This document shows, piece after piece, positions 27,386 to 36,102 of a DNA stretch of 64,000 nt (positions within the stretch are counted from its first letter, which is position 1; each line of letters opens with the position of its first letter). Position numbers and translations under genes: made by a program. Origin of the DNA: Acidobacteriaceae bacterium (lineage in GTDB: Bacteria > Acidobacteriota > Terriglobia > Terriglobales > Acidobacteriaceae); contig JARLFX010000008.1 of NCBI GenBank assembly GCA_031296355.1, positions 1 through 64,000 of the forward strand, read 5' to 3'. The notes beneath the pieces are model-generated. The model worked only from the letters and a program-made list of their open reading frames with translations, did no database searches and was not told the DNA's origin.

Positions 27386-28664
27386 CGAAATTTCCGGCGT
27401 CGATGACAATTGGTTCCGGAACGGGGACAATAAATTTGCCCCCTGACATGATGTAATCACGCTTCTTCTGCAGGAATTCAGTCAGAAAATTCCAGGGAAG
27501 AACCAAATAAGCATCAGGAGGTGCCGCGGTGGCCTCATCGATGATGGGAATCCGCGCACCCGGGATCACTTTGCCGATTTTGAGCGGATTGCGCTCGACG
27601 GCGAAAGGAACCATGTCGACGGAGATCCCGAAGGAATTCAACAATGTCGCCCCTTTTGCCGGTGCGCCGAAGGCGTACACGGTCAGGCCGCGATCGCGAA
27701 AATCAGCGAGAATAGTCAGCAGACGCTCGCGCATCTGCCAGACCCGATCGGCAAAAGCCTGGTAGGTTGCAAGCTGATGATAGCCACCGGCCCGTTCGGC
27801 GGCCAGCATTGCTCGAACCGAGGGGTCGATGGAACGGCGACCGCGGGCAGCGACCAGCAGTTCCAGCGACCCGCCATGAATCGGAAGAAGTTGGGCGCTG
27901 AAAATCTCAAGGCCATGGCGGGCGAACAGATCGCCGATCGAACGAACGGTCCAGTAGGTCAGGTGTTCGTGATAGATGTTGTCGAATTCGGTATGCGCCA
28001 GAATTTCGCCGAGATAGATGGCCTGGACGCAGAACACCCCGTCGGGACCAATCAGGCGCGCAACCCCGGCGGTCGCGCTGTGCAGTTCCTCGAGATGAAA
28101 GAACACTCCTGCGGCGGTGACCAGTTTGGCCGGACCGTGCGCCGCGAGAATCGATTCGGCAGCTTTCTCGTTGAAAAAGCAGTTGAGTGTGTGAAGCCCG
28201 GCCTGATTGGCCATCGTGGCCAGATTGCGGGCAGCTTCGACGCCGAGGGCGTCAATATCATAGGGTTTGTAACAGCCGAGCCAGGTTCCGTCATTGCTGC
28301 CGATGTCGACGACCAGATCGCCAGGGTCAAGATGGAGCCGGGAAACTAGGCGATCTGTCGTGTCCTGAAAATGGCGGTGCAAGGTCTCCGTGGTACCAGA
28401 AACATACAGGTAGTCACCGAACATCTCTTCCTTGGCCACGGTATGATCAATTTGCACCGTAGTACAGACCGGACAGAAGCAGACCCGAAGCGGGTATTTG
28501 GGTTCGGCCTGATCCAGGTGATCGGGGGACAGCAAGCTATTGCAATGCGGTTGATCACCCAAGTCGAGAAACGGTTCGAGATTGCCCGCGCCGCAGACGC
28601 GACATACCTTCGCCACAGGTGCCTCCGTTCGGCAAGCCTTCGGGGGCTCGCTTGCAATTGCCAT
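27369..28664 (-). CDS. Sugar C-methyltransferase (three-domain, zinc-binding N-terminus)
   Basis: 431 residues. The N-terminal zinc finger has CRVCGAG and the FCPVC pair (C-x2-C ... C-x2-C) within residues 20-70; a central methyltransferase fold has VVDIGSNDGTWL; DNIYHEHLTYWT is the conserved catalytic segment; and the C-terminal region (FGAPAKGATLLNSFGI, then IPGARIPI and LPWNFLTEFL) is the Rossmann-like third domain. This is the architecture of TylC3/NovU-type C-methyltransferases that methylate C-3 of 4-keto-6-deoxy nucleotide sugars. It suggests a branched deoxy sugar product. It is the first gene of the operon. There is no clear ribosome site before the ATG at 28664. Confidence 0.9.
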   Translation of the reverse strand: MAIASEPPKACRTEAPVAKVCRVCGAGNLEPFLDLGDQPHCNSLLSPDHLDQAEPKYPLRVCFCPVCTTVQIDHTVAKEEMFGDYLYVSGTTETLHRHFQDTTDRLVSRLHLDPGDLVVDIGSNDGTWLGCYKPYDIDALGVEAARNLATMANQAGLHTLNCFFNEKAAESILAAHGPAKLVTAAGVFFHLEELHSATAGVARLIGPDGVFCVQAIYLGEILAHTEFDNIYHEHLTYWTVRSIGDLFARHGLEIFSAQLLPIHGGSLELLVAARGRRSIDPSVRAMLAAERAGGYHQLATYQAFADRVWQMRERLLTILADFRDRGLTVYAFGAPAKGATLLNSFGISVDMVPFAVERNPLKIGKVIPGARIPIIDEATAAPPDAYLVLPWNFLTEFLQKKRDYIMSGGKFIVPVPEPIVIDAGNFDAHVH

Positions 28665-28867
28665 TGCGTAGGCTTGTGTAGGCCCACGTCGTCGATCCCG
28701 TCGGTTCCAGGCCGATCGCGCCAGTGTCAGTGCAAAGGCCTAGAAAAGTATTAATGAAATCGATCTATACCGCTTTACCGTGCCACAGTGGGCTTGCGGG
28801 AACGACGATTTTCCGAGCGAGGGTCCCCGGCCCGCGGTGTGATCCGATCTCCCCGGAAGGGCCGGGT

Positions 28868-29632
28868 TCAAAGCGGGTTGGACCATTGGGTCGTGAAGTC
28901 TCCCTGAAATTCGAAGGTTCCGGTGTGGGTAAACTGGCTGTGCAGATCCGCCCAGATATCATAGCCCAAGGCACGGCAACGCTGACAAAACGCAAAATCC
29001 TCGGGGAGATAGGCCCGTGTTTCCGGATCGATCAAACAATCGAAGAATGCATACAACCCGTCATCATCGACAGGCATTGCCGCATTGAAAGGTTCTCGGA
29101 TTTTCAATTCCGCATGCGCCGTGCGCAGGGCCTCGAACACTGCTCGTTTGATGACCAGGAATCCCGTCCCGACGGCCCGAACCTTGGCGAAGCCGTCGAC
29201 CGCCGTCGCGGTCCCCTGACCGTCCTGGTCCAGGAAAGGATCGAAGACATAGCGGGCCGAACGTTCGAGCAACCGCTGAGGGGAGGCCTGAGCGTTGCGC
29301 GCCACCGCGGCCCAATCGATCACTTTCGTCGGATAGATGCCGCCAACCAGGTCCTTGTTCCACTGGAACAACCGGATCAGTTGCCCCGGCGTGAAGCCGA
29401 TATCGGCATCGATGAAGACCAGATGGGTGAATTTCGGCTCGTGGAGAAAGGCTGCGACCTGGGTATTGCGCGCCCGCGTGATCAAGGCATCACCCGGAAG
29501 GTGGTGAAACGATATCGAACCAAAATAATTCGTCTTATCGATCATGAGATCGAGAACCGATCGATGATAGGCCAGCGTGAGCTGTCCCCCGTAACAGGGG
29601 GTGGCAATCAAAATGTGCGGTTTTTCGGTCAT
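28868..29632 (-). CDS. GT-A fold glycosyltransferase-like protein
   Basis: 254 residues from ATG 29632. It begins MTEKPHILIATPCYGGQLTL, has LITRARNTQVAAFL, then HLVFIDADIGFTPGQLIRL with a DxD-like IDAD metal site, and a distal EDFAFCQRCRALGYDIWADL. The latter resembles the acceptor-side ED-x-FC-R-x-G pattern of GT-A enzymes. It therefore probably transfers a sugar from a nucleotide donor. No membrane segment is visible. It stands alone on its strand, 203 bases beyond the C-methyltransferase start, and is divergent from a small secreted protein gene. Confidence 0.75.
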   Translation of the reverse strand: MTEKPHILIATPCYGGQLTLAYHRSVLDLMIDKTNYFGSISFHHLPGDALITRARNTQVAAFLHEPKFTHLVFIDADIGFTPGQLIRLFQWNKDLVGGIYPTKVIDWAAVARNAQASPQRLLERSARYVFDPFLDQDGQGTATAVDGFAKVRAVGTGFLVIKRAVFEALRTAHAELKIREPFNAAMPVDDDGLYAFFDCLIDPETRAYLPEDFAFCQRCRALGYDIWADLHSQFTHTGTFEFQGDFTTQWSNPL

Positions 29633-29740
29633 GCCCTGGCGTTCCGATGGCTGATATGCCGGCACAGAAAAAACCATCGCCCTGCGCCGTGGCAAGCATT
29701 AGTCTCACAAACCGGAACGCCTGTCGCGGAGATCAATTCT

Positions 29741-30175
29741 ATGAAGTACCGTCTTGTCACCCTGTGCGCCCTGCTGTTGCTCGGCGGATTTGCACAGGAC
29801 GCGTTGGCAACCGAAAGCATGACGCTGCAGGACGCCCATCCCTTGTTGCGTCGGAACCTGGTCGATCATGAGGGCCCCGTCGGGACTCTGACGGTTTCAC
29901 GATACCGGGGCGAAGGATGGGTGTTTGAATTTGTCGCGGCCCCGCCACGGATAGCGCAATCTTTCGACCTTTCGGCAAAATGCAGCAACGGGCGAATCAC
30001 GGCCGCAAATCGGGCAATTGGCCGTGTTGCGCTGCTGCTGCCAACCTGTACCCTCACCGGAGAGATCACCGTCGATCTGAACGGTCGCGAAGCCTTGAGC
30101 GAAGAAGGGATTGTTCTGTTGACTGAAAAAACAGATCCCGACGGTGCCGACCTTGGCGCCGGCCTGGGTCTTTAA
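29741..30175 (+). CDS. Small secreted protein of unknown function
   Basis: 144 residues from the ATG at 29741 with GGAG eight bases upstream. MKYRLVTLCALLLLGGFAQD is a clear Sec signal peptide with cleavage likely after ALA near residue 23. The mature part is a single small domain with two cysteines (KCSNGR and LPTCTL) that could form a disulphide, and a beta-rich pattern. I do not recognise the family. The same frame is open far upstream but that part lies antisense to the glycosyltransferase gene and is not coding. Confidence 0.65.
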   Translation: MKYRLVTLCALLLLGGFAQDALATESMTLQDAHPLLRRNLVDHEGPVGTLTVSRYRGEGWVFEFVAAPPRIAQSFDLSAKCSNGRITAANRAIGRVALLLPTCTLTGEITVDLNGREALSEEGIVLLTEKTDPDGADLGAGLGL

Positions 30176-30564
30176 ATGGAATGATGTTGTTCTTGGTCGA
30201 GATCTTGTAGGTCCGATGGTCGATCGTGCCGATTCCACCGAGGTTATGAGATCGGCGATCAGCGGGAACAAACCACCGCATCTTGCTCGTGCACGCCAGC
30301 CGCTCACGGAGCGCCTTGCTGAGACGTTCTGGCGTCACGCCGCCGATGGCCGCGGCGTCGCGGTGCGCCCTTATATCTTGACTACTTTTTCATCGTGCTC
30401 CTGGAGCGATGGCATCGGGGGCGACAAGGACCAGAAGGGGGGAAGCATACCGTCCACAGTACAATCCGTTGTCTGCATCAACGCACCATGCCCATAATCC
30501 TGGTGTCAACGCCGCCATCAGCGAACAATGCAGGATAGGCGCGCTGCCAAAACGCAAATTGGGC
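30176..30564. other. Spacer with a possible decayed minus-strand frame
   Basis: About 390 bases. On the minus strand a frame between roughly 30340 and 30150 reads TPERLSKALRERLACTSKMR and then RSHNLGGIGTIDHRTYKIST, which looks like real protein sequence and not a chance frame, perhaps the end of a mobile-element or DNA-binding gene. It lacks a proper start and runs into the 3-prime end of the small secreted protein gene. I could not assign a family. Confidence 0.35.
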
Positions 30565-31041
30565 TCATGGTGAACACGCGCCCTTTACTCCACGATTACA
30601 CATTGCTGCAAGTTCATGTTGTGCAGTCTCAAACCCCTGTTTCGATGCCAGGCGAATGAGGCGTGTGGCTTCGGCATCGTCCCGGGTCACGCCGCGCCCT
30701 TGCTCATACAAGACACCAAGGTTCGTCTGGGCGACGGCATCCCCCGATGCTGCGGCTTTTTGCGCAACATTGAAAACCTCCGCGGCTCCACTTTCGGTCG
30801 GCGTCGCCGCGTAGGCAGCATACCGCTTTGAGAGCGCGATATCTGTTGCTGCGAGGGTGAGGACGGGCAGAACTGAGAGGATGAGGATGTCCGCAATGTT
30901 GTGACGGCGATCGGCATCGTCGCTGCGTGGCAACAAGACACCCAGAACCAAGCCAGGGCGAACGTCATACCATCCCCTCTCGAACCACAAAGCGTACCAA
31001 CGCAGGAATTCTGGCTCGATACTTCTTGACAAGAAATGCAC
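30565..31041 (-). CDS. Short Sel1/TPR-repeat protein (start uncertain)
   Basis: Up to 158 residues. A hydrophobic segment (ILILSVLPVLTLAATDIALS) lies near the middle. It is followed by two Sel1-like repeats (AAASGDAVAQTNLGVLYEQG, then a second) and a short ending with two cysteines (CNRGVKGAC). The only start that includes everything is a GTG at 31041 with no good ribosome site. The true protein may begin later, so that the hydrophobic segment serves as a signal peptide; alternatively this is the 3-prime remainder of a longer gene. It would be an envelope-associated scaffold. Confidence 0.55.
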   Translation of the reverse strand: MHFLSRSIEPEFLRWYALWFERGWYDVRPGLVLGVLLPRSDDADRRHNIADILILSVLPVLTLAATDIALSKRYAAYAATPTESGAAEVFNVAQKAAASGDAVAQTNLGVLYEQGRGVTRDDAEATRLIRLASKQGFETAQHELAAMCNRGVKGACSP

Positions 31042-31054
31042 CGACGGCTAGGTA
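31026..31054 (+). promoter_or_regulatory. Candidate sigma70-like promoter for the 817-residue protein gene
   Basis: TTGACA at 31026-31031 is a perfect -35 hexamer, followed after 17 bases by TAGGTA at 31049-31054. The -10 match is poor, so the call rests mostly on the -35, the spacing, and the AT-rich leader before the ATG at 31086. Confidence 0.4.
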
Positions 31055-31085
31055 GACTTATCTATATATTAAAAGATGGTGCAAC

Positions 31086-33539
31086 ATGCTTTGCAAAAAA
31101 TCAAATCATATCGCTATTTATCACACGTGGCCAAAAATAAAAAATGCAGAATATGAAGTCATAACTCGCATAATAATTGCGGCGAAGAACATCGATCTCG
31201 ATGTCACGATAATTGATAACGACGGGTACGTAATAAATTCAACAATATTAGATTCAGATGGTACCAGAGTTGATCACGGTATGTGCGATTTTGCGATTTC
31301 TTTTCACTTTGAATCACCGAAAGTAATAGATTTTTATACGTATATTGCTCTCTGGAATCCGCTTGAATTCTATTTCATGTTTGGATACGATCCATCAATA
31401 GCTAAATTGATATCCCATGACGATGTGTTGTCGTGTGATTCTGATCTCGCAGACGCTCACGCACTCAATTTATTTGGAGCAATTGATCGTCCCGTACAGC
31501 AACCTTTGCCGAAGATGTTTCACAGCGTCTCACAAAACGTTATTGAACCCCACATTACGTCGCAAGCGAGACTATTCTATATTGGAATTAATTGGGAGAG
31601 AATCAATAACACTCGCGGGCGTCATCACGATCTTCTCGTTGATCTTGATAAGACCGATATGCTTGACCTCTATGGTCCAGAAATTTTCGAAGGAGTCCGT
31701 CCGTGGGAAGGCTTCGATTGCTACCGTGGGTCGCTGCCTTTTGATGGAATATCAACAATAGAGAGGATCGCTGACGCCGGAATTTGTCTCGCTTTCTCCT
31801 CTGCGGCACATCAGCGTACCGGCATTATGAGCAACCGGCTGTTCGAAGGCCTCGCTGCCGGTGCCTTCGTGATCGCCAACACGCACCCTTTCCTTGAGAA
31901 GCATTTCGGTAATCTTATCGCCACAGTTGACGATTCGCAATCACCGGAGAAGATCCTTTTCGACGTCAAGGCGATCATATCCTGGGTCCGCAGGCATCCG
32001 GAGCAAGCGACAGAGCAAGCCAGGGCAGCACAGAAGATATTTCTTGAGCGTTTTCCACTCGAAAAATCGTTATTGGCCTTGATTGAAGGCCATGGCGCAC
32101 GAGCGTCACATATAGAAAAATTACCGATTGACTTGCCGATGATTGACGCAATCCTCGTATATTCGAGGCGGAGTTTCAATCGTCTGAAAGAGCAATTTGA
32201 CAATGTGAAACAACAACTTCTGAAACCCTCTACCGTTTTTCTTATCCTGGATGAAACTTGGTATGGCATGAATGCAAATCGCATCGCGGAAATGATCGCG
32301 ACAATGCCATTTTCAGTAAAAATATTGACTGTTGAGATATTTGCGTACTCCGGCGTGATTCATGATATGGTTGGGCGTAAACGAAATATAGGTCCCACCA
32401 TCTGGAATGCGATTTCCATGGTTACAGCTGAAGCATTTATTATTATGCCTCCTGAGGAGGATTTCTTTCACGACCATTTTTCGCGTTTAGGAACGTTGTT
32501 GATGAAGCATTCCAATTTTTTGGCCGTCGGTTCAGGCGTTGTTATTGAAGAAAAGAGATCGACGGATGTCGGTACACGATATTCCAGGCGCCTCGGCTAT
32601 TTAGCGCCACCGTCTCTGGAATCGTATTTATATTGTAATAACACTCGTTATTCCGGATCTCATCTGTATCGTCGTTCCTTAAGAGATAAGCTCAGCGGTA
32701 TTGTATTCGAATTATGCGATGGTCAGGAGCACAATTATTTGAACGGTGTTGCATTTCTCGTATCCGGGGTTGGCTGGAGTCAAGCAGCGACGTTGGTCTA
32801 CCGCGAGCATGATGCAGAGAACTCGTTGTCACCGACCATCAGTGTTGAGCAACAGCATCAGTTCATTCGCGATTCCGTGCGTTCGGCGCCGGCCCGGTTT
32901 GACTTTCTGCGTCAACCAAAATTGCCTGACGTGATTTTCTCAACGCCGCTCGGTAACCCGATACAATGGGACCATATGCGCCAGGCGAAAGAAATCGGCG
33001 CCCTGATGGAGATGGGAGTGACTTACACGTTTACTCTGGGCGGCTCCGGGCTTAAGTACCTCGCATCGGGTTTTTCTCAAGCAGAGAGTGTCGGGACGTG
33101 GACTCATGGAAAAATCGGCATTATTGAGTTCTCCATTGGCGTACCAGAAAATTATCTAACGAAACCAACCTGGATAACTCTAACGCTTGAATTGTGGGGT
33201 GTGCCCGATAAATATCGTCGCAAGCAATCCATTACCGTCATGGTGAACGGAAACTGGATCGGCCATCAGCCTATCGGCTCGAGTAATGCGCCGTATGATT
33301 TTCCATTTAAGAGTGACATTTTGGAAGAGGGGCGCAGCGTCAGGCTGAAACTCATTTGCGATCATGCCGAACAAACGAAAGATGATAGTGGCGCTATCCT
33401 TGACGCTCGTTTCCTTGGGGTCATGGTTCGGTCGATTCGCGTTGACATCGCGTCGCCGGCAAGCCTGGGCAGGAAGATAATCGATAATATCCCGCAGCTC
33501 ATTGAGGGTGCCAAAAAACATTGGTTGAAAAGATCGTGA
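31086..33539 (+). CDS. Multidomain glycosyltransferase-like protein
   Basis: 817 residues. Residues about 1-330 look like a GT-B enzyme of the CgeB/Glyco_trans_1_2 type (SSAAHQRTGIMSNRLFEGLA, then AGAFVIANTHPFLEKHFG). Residues about 350-590 resemble a GT-A fold (DAILVYSRRSFNRLKEQF, then AFIIMPPEEDFFHDHFSRL), but PPEED stands where a DxD would be expected, so it may be inactive or not a transferase. Residues about 630-790 form a beta-rich domain (YTFTLGGSGLKYLASGFSQA, ITLTLELWGVP, SITVMVNGNWIG) similar to the sugar-associated beta-sandwich at the end of some membrane glycosyltransferases. There is no signal peptide. DNA is markedly AT-rich in the first 700 bases. Function beyond glycan synthesis is not clear. 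Confidence 0.65.
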   Translation: MLCKKSNHIAIYHTWPKIKNAEYEVITRIIIAAKNIDLDVTIIDNDGYVINSTILDSDGTRVDHGMCDFAISFHFESPKVIDFYTYIALWNPLEFYFMFGYDPSIAKLISHDDVLSCDSDLADAHALNLFGAIDRPVQQPLPKMFHSVSQNVIEPHITSQARLFYIGINWERINNTRGRHHDLLVDLDKTDMLDLYGPEIFEGVRPWEGFDCYRGSLPFDGISTIERIADAGICLAFSSAAHQRTGIMSNRLFEGLAAGAFVIANTHPFLEKHFGNLIATVDDSQSPEKILFDVKAIISWVRRHPEQATEQARAAQKIFLERFPLEKSLLALIEGHGARASHIEKLPIDLPMIDAILVYSRRSFNRLKEQFDNVKQQLLKPSTVFLILDETWYGMNANRIAEMIATMPFSVKILTVEIFAYSGVIHDMVGRKRNIGPTIWNAISMVTAEAFIIMPPEEDFFHDHFSRLGTLLMKHSNFLAVGSGVVIEEKRSTDVGTRYSRRLGYLAPPSLESYLYCNNTRYSGSHLYRRSLRDKLSGIVFELCDGQEHNYLNGVAFLVSGVGWSQAATLVYREHDAENSLSPTISVEQQHQFIRDSVRSAPARFDFLRQPKLPDVIFSTPLGNPIQWDHMRQAKEIGALMEMGVTYTFTLGGSGLKYLASGFSQAESVGTWTHGKIGIIEFSIGVPENYLTKPTWITLTLELWGVPDKYRRKQSITVMVNGNWIGHQPIGSSNAPYDFPFKSDILEEGRSVRLKLICDHAEQTKDDSGAILDARFLGVMVRSIRVDIASPASLGRKIIDNIPQLIEGAKKHWLKRS

Positions 33540-33898
33540 CTGCGTGTGTCGTGAGGATGTGTCAATTATCAAAATCGTGTTAATGTAGATATCATGCGAC
33601 ATCGACAGATGATAGGTTGTAAAGGGCCATTCCGTGCTTGCACCGAATGCTTGACCAGAGATGTCCGTGATCCGTCTGCGTCTTGTGGATAACCGAGCGG
33701 GTAGAGGGGAGATTTAACCCTTGGGATATCCCTGCGCTCCTCCCCGGCTCTGCACCTGAACGGCGCTTTTTCCGGTAAATCGGTTTTCCGGAAGGCAGAA
33801 GGCGTGCTTGTTGCGGCTCACAATGACTCTTCCCAGGGGCAGGGGAACCGCTTAACAGTATGCCGGCTTTTCTGCCGGATTTCGAAAGGAGCAATCGC
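33540..33898. other. Spacer upstream of the 91-residue protein gene
   Basis: About 360 bases with no supported gene. TTTTCCGG occurs twice about 20 bases apart near 33770-33790, and a small stem (CCGGC 33863-33867, GCCGG 33874-33878) lies directly before the ribosome binding site of the 33899 gene. Either could be a terminator of the 817-residue protein gene or part of the next leader. Confidence 0.35.
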
Positions 33899-34174
33899 AT
33901 GAGTTATGAACAGGTCGAGGAGGCATGGTCGCTGTCGGATGCTGCTCGCGAATGGGCGGCGCAACAGGGCCGGCCGCTGCAGCCGAATGATTATTGGCAG
34001 CCGCTGTTTGCCGTTTCGCCCTTGGTCGATGCCGAGCGCACTTTGCGCGAAGGGGGCAATCCCCTGGCCCGGGTATTCTTGAAGTCACCTTATGGCTTGC
34101 AGTATCGGCCGGATCATCAGGATTGGATTCCGTTCCGTCACGGCGAAGTCAAGCTCGAGCCGCTGAATTTCTAA
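33899..34174 (+). CDS. Small conserved-looking cytoplasmic protein, unknown function
   Basis: 91 residues from the ATG at 33899, which has a strong GAAAGGAG ribosome site. The composition is acidic and aromatic (SYEQVEEAWSLSDAAREWAA, NDYWQPLFAVSP, then HQDWIPFRHGEVKLEPLNF), without signal peptide or membrane segment. Good codon usage and the ribosome site support a real gene. I do not recognise a family. It lies alone, convergent with the tviB-like gene. Confidence 0.65.
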   Translation: MSYEQVEEAWSLSDAAREWAAQQGRPLQPNDYWQPLFAVSPLVDAERTLREGGNPLARVFLKSPYGLQYRPDHQDWIPFRHGEVKLEPLNF

Positions 34175-34334
34175 TCTTGTCCGGAATTTGCCTGCCAGTG
34201 TGTTGCCCTTGTCGGTTGGTTCGGACGGCGTCGTTTGGGCGTTATGCCGACGAAGCAAATCGGAAGCGGATGATACGGCGGAATAGCGGGCCCCGGGGAT
34301 CCAATTTCCCGGGTTCTGCTGACGAAAACGGCAA

Positions 34335-34371
34335 GATGGTGGCGGTCGCCGGAAGAGAGACCGCCACCATC
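34335..34371 (-). terminator. Strong hairpin after the tviB-like gene
   Basis: GATGGTGGCGGTC at 34335-34347 and GACCGCCACCATC at 34359-34371 are perfect 13-base complements around an 11-base loop. The hairpin begins 3 bases past the stop codon of the minus-strand dehydrogenase gene and is followed on that strand by a short TTTT within CCGTTTTCG. It most likely ends or protects that transcript. Confidence 0.6.
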
Positions 34372-34374
34372 TCG

Positions 34375-35670
34375 CTAAAGCCGCCACAGCGAGACCGTTG
34401 AAGGGCACAGGTGACGATCCAGGCAGCCGCGAACATCGGCAACCAGACCCGAGCCATTCTGCAAACACCGCTGCAAGAGCGGCCAGCCGGCGCTGCGATA
34501 GCTGTGGTGGGGAACCGCCAGCACGACGCCATGAGCGGGCTCGATGGCGTCAAGCGCCGTCGGGGCCAGTCCCAGCTCGGCCTGGATCTCATCGGGATCG
34601 GCGAGCGGATCGTGGACCTGGACGATGGCGCCGAATTCCTGCAGTTCGCGGACAATGTCGACGACGCGGCTATTGCGCAAATCGGGCACATCCTCTTTGA
34701 AAGTGAGCCCAAGCACGACAATCTTGAGCGGACCGTGACGACCGGCGGCCCGCAGGCGCTTCAGGAGCTGCTGTGCGACGAATGGCCCCATTGAATCGTT
34801 AATCCGGCGGCCTGCCAGAATGACCTCGGGATGATGTCCGGCCTGCTCGGCACAATAGGTCAGATAATAGGGATCGATGCCAATGCAGTGGCCCCCGACG
34901 AGACCCGGTGTGAAACGCAGAAAATTCCACTTGGTTCCTGCGGCTTCCAGGACATCAAGGGTATCGAGATCCAGTCGCTGGCAGATCAGGGCTAACTCGT
35001 TCATCAATGCGACGTTGAGGTCACGTTGGGTGTTTTCAATCGCCTTGGCGGCTTCGGCGGTTCGGATTGATGACGCCCGGAAAATGCCCGCCGTAACGAC
35101 ATCGCCATAGACCGCGGCGATCAGATCAAGGGCAGGCTGATCCTGAGCGGATACGACTTTGACGATCGTCTCAAAGCGATGGGTTGCATCACCGGGATTG
35201 ATCCGCTCGGGGCTATAACCGACGGAGAAGTCACGGCCGGCGGCTAAACCCGATGCCTGTTCCAGAATCGGCAGGCAAAGGTCTTCGGTAACGCCGGGAT
35301 AGACCGTCGATTCATAGACAACGATGTCGCCCGGTTTCAAATATCGGCCCACGGCTTGGCTGGCCGACAGCACCGCGGACAAGTCGGGCCGACGATCCGG
35401 AGCAATCGGGGTCGGCACCGTAACGATATGGAAATCGGCTTGACCCAAGAGGGCGGGGTCGGCAGTCAAATTGAGCGGCAGTGTGGTGAGCTCATCGGCT
35501 GATCGCGGTGTCAACTCACGGGTTCGATCATGGCCGCGTCGAAGTTCACGGATCCGATTCTGATCCTTGTCGTATCCGATGACGGGGGTGCCCTGTCGGG
35601 CAAAGGCTACCGCAACCGGCAATCCGACGTAACCAAGGCCGATCACAGAAATCCGACGGGAGTGTGTCAT
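34375..35670 (-). CDS. tviB: UDP-N-acetyl-hexosamine 6-dehydrogenase (TviB/WbpA-type)
   Basis: 431 residues, normal for the family. ISVIGLGYVGLPVAVAFARQ is the NAD-binding start, VPTPI and ESTVYPGVTED follow, the catalytic cysteine is in GGHCIGIDPYYLTY, and the substrate-binding segment includes KWNFLRFTPGLVGG, ILAGRRIND and LGLTFKEDVPDLRNS. It oxidises a UDP-N-acetylhexosamine to the 6-uronic acid with two NAD+, providing an acidic sugar for a surface polymer. The GHCIGIDPYYLTY form with TKWNFL favours TviB/WbpA over UDP-glucose dehydrogenase. It is monocistronic here, facing away from secA. Confidence 0.9.
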   Translation of the reverse strand: MTHSRRISVIGLGYVGLPVAVAFARQGTPVIGYDKDQNRIRELRRGHDRTRELTPRSADELTTLPLNLTADPALLGQADFHIVTVPTPIAPDRRPDLSAVLSASQAVGRYLKPGDIVVYESTVYPGVTEDLCLPILEQASGLAAGRDFSVGYSPERINPGDATHRFETIVKVVSAQDQPALDLIAAVYGDVVTAGIFRASSIRTAEAAKAIENTQRDLNVALMNELALICQRLDLDTLDVLEAAGTKWNFLRFTPGLVGGHCIGIDPYYLTYCAEQAGHHPEVILAGRRINDSMGPFVAQQLLKRLRAAGRHGPLKIVVLGLTFKEDVPDLRNSRVVDIVRELQEFGAIVQVHDPLADPDEIQAELGLAPTALDAIEPAHGVVLAVPHHSYRSAGWPLLQRCLQNGSGLVADVRGCLDRHLCPSTVSLWRL

Positions 35671-36102
35671 TCAAAAATCCGTTCACCAGAAATTTGCCTA
35701 GCAACCAGCCCCGGACGTCTGGGACAGCACCGTTACCGGCGCGCCGGAACCATTGGGTCGTTCTGATCCCGTCGCCAGGGAATGCCGCCATACAAGCATC
35801 TTTTCGTTGCTCTGCCCATCGCCGTCTCCAGACGCTGGGGAGACCGGTAATCCGGTGGACCGGATTGCGCCGTTATCGTCGCACCGCCGCAGGCAACGGA
35901 ATGATTGACGCTGCTTCACCGGACTTTCTATGTCATAGGCATTCCGCCGACCGGTGAGGTTCGTATGCCAAGTCGGTTTTTTAGGGTCGATGCAGGATTA
36001 TCGTCGACATGGTTCGGGAAGCGGACAAGGCGAGTTCGTTTTCTTCCCTGTCATGTCCGTGGTGCCGTTGTCGGCTTTTGGTTTCCTGATCCGAGGTCTT
36101 CC
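35671..36102. other. Divergent intergenic region between tviB-like gene and secA
   Basis: About 430 bases. The secA reading frame stays open leftwards to 35905, but that part has no SecA homology and a weak start, so I treat it as leader. The region must hold promoters for both divergent genes. I see no convincing hexamer pair or regulatory RNA fold. Confidence 0.35.

Noticed and set aside
28724..29740. Long plus-strand open frame in front of the small secreted protein
   Set aside because: It is antisense to the GT-A glycosyltransferase gene, which has the real motifs; only the part from 29741, with a signal peptide and ribosome site, is coding.
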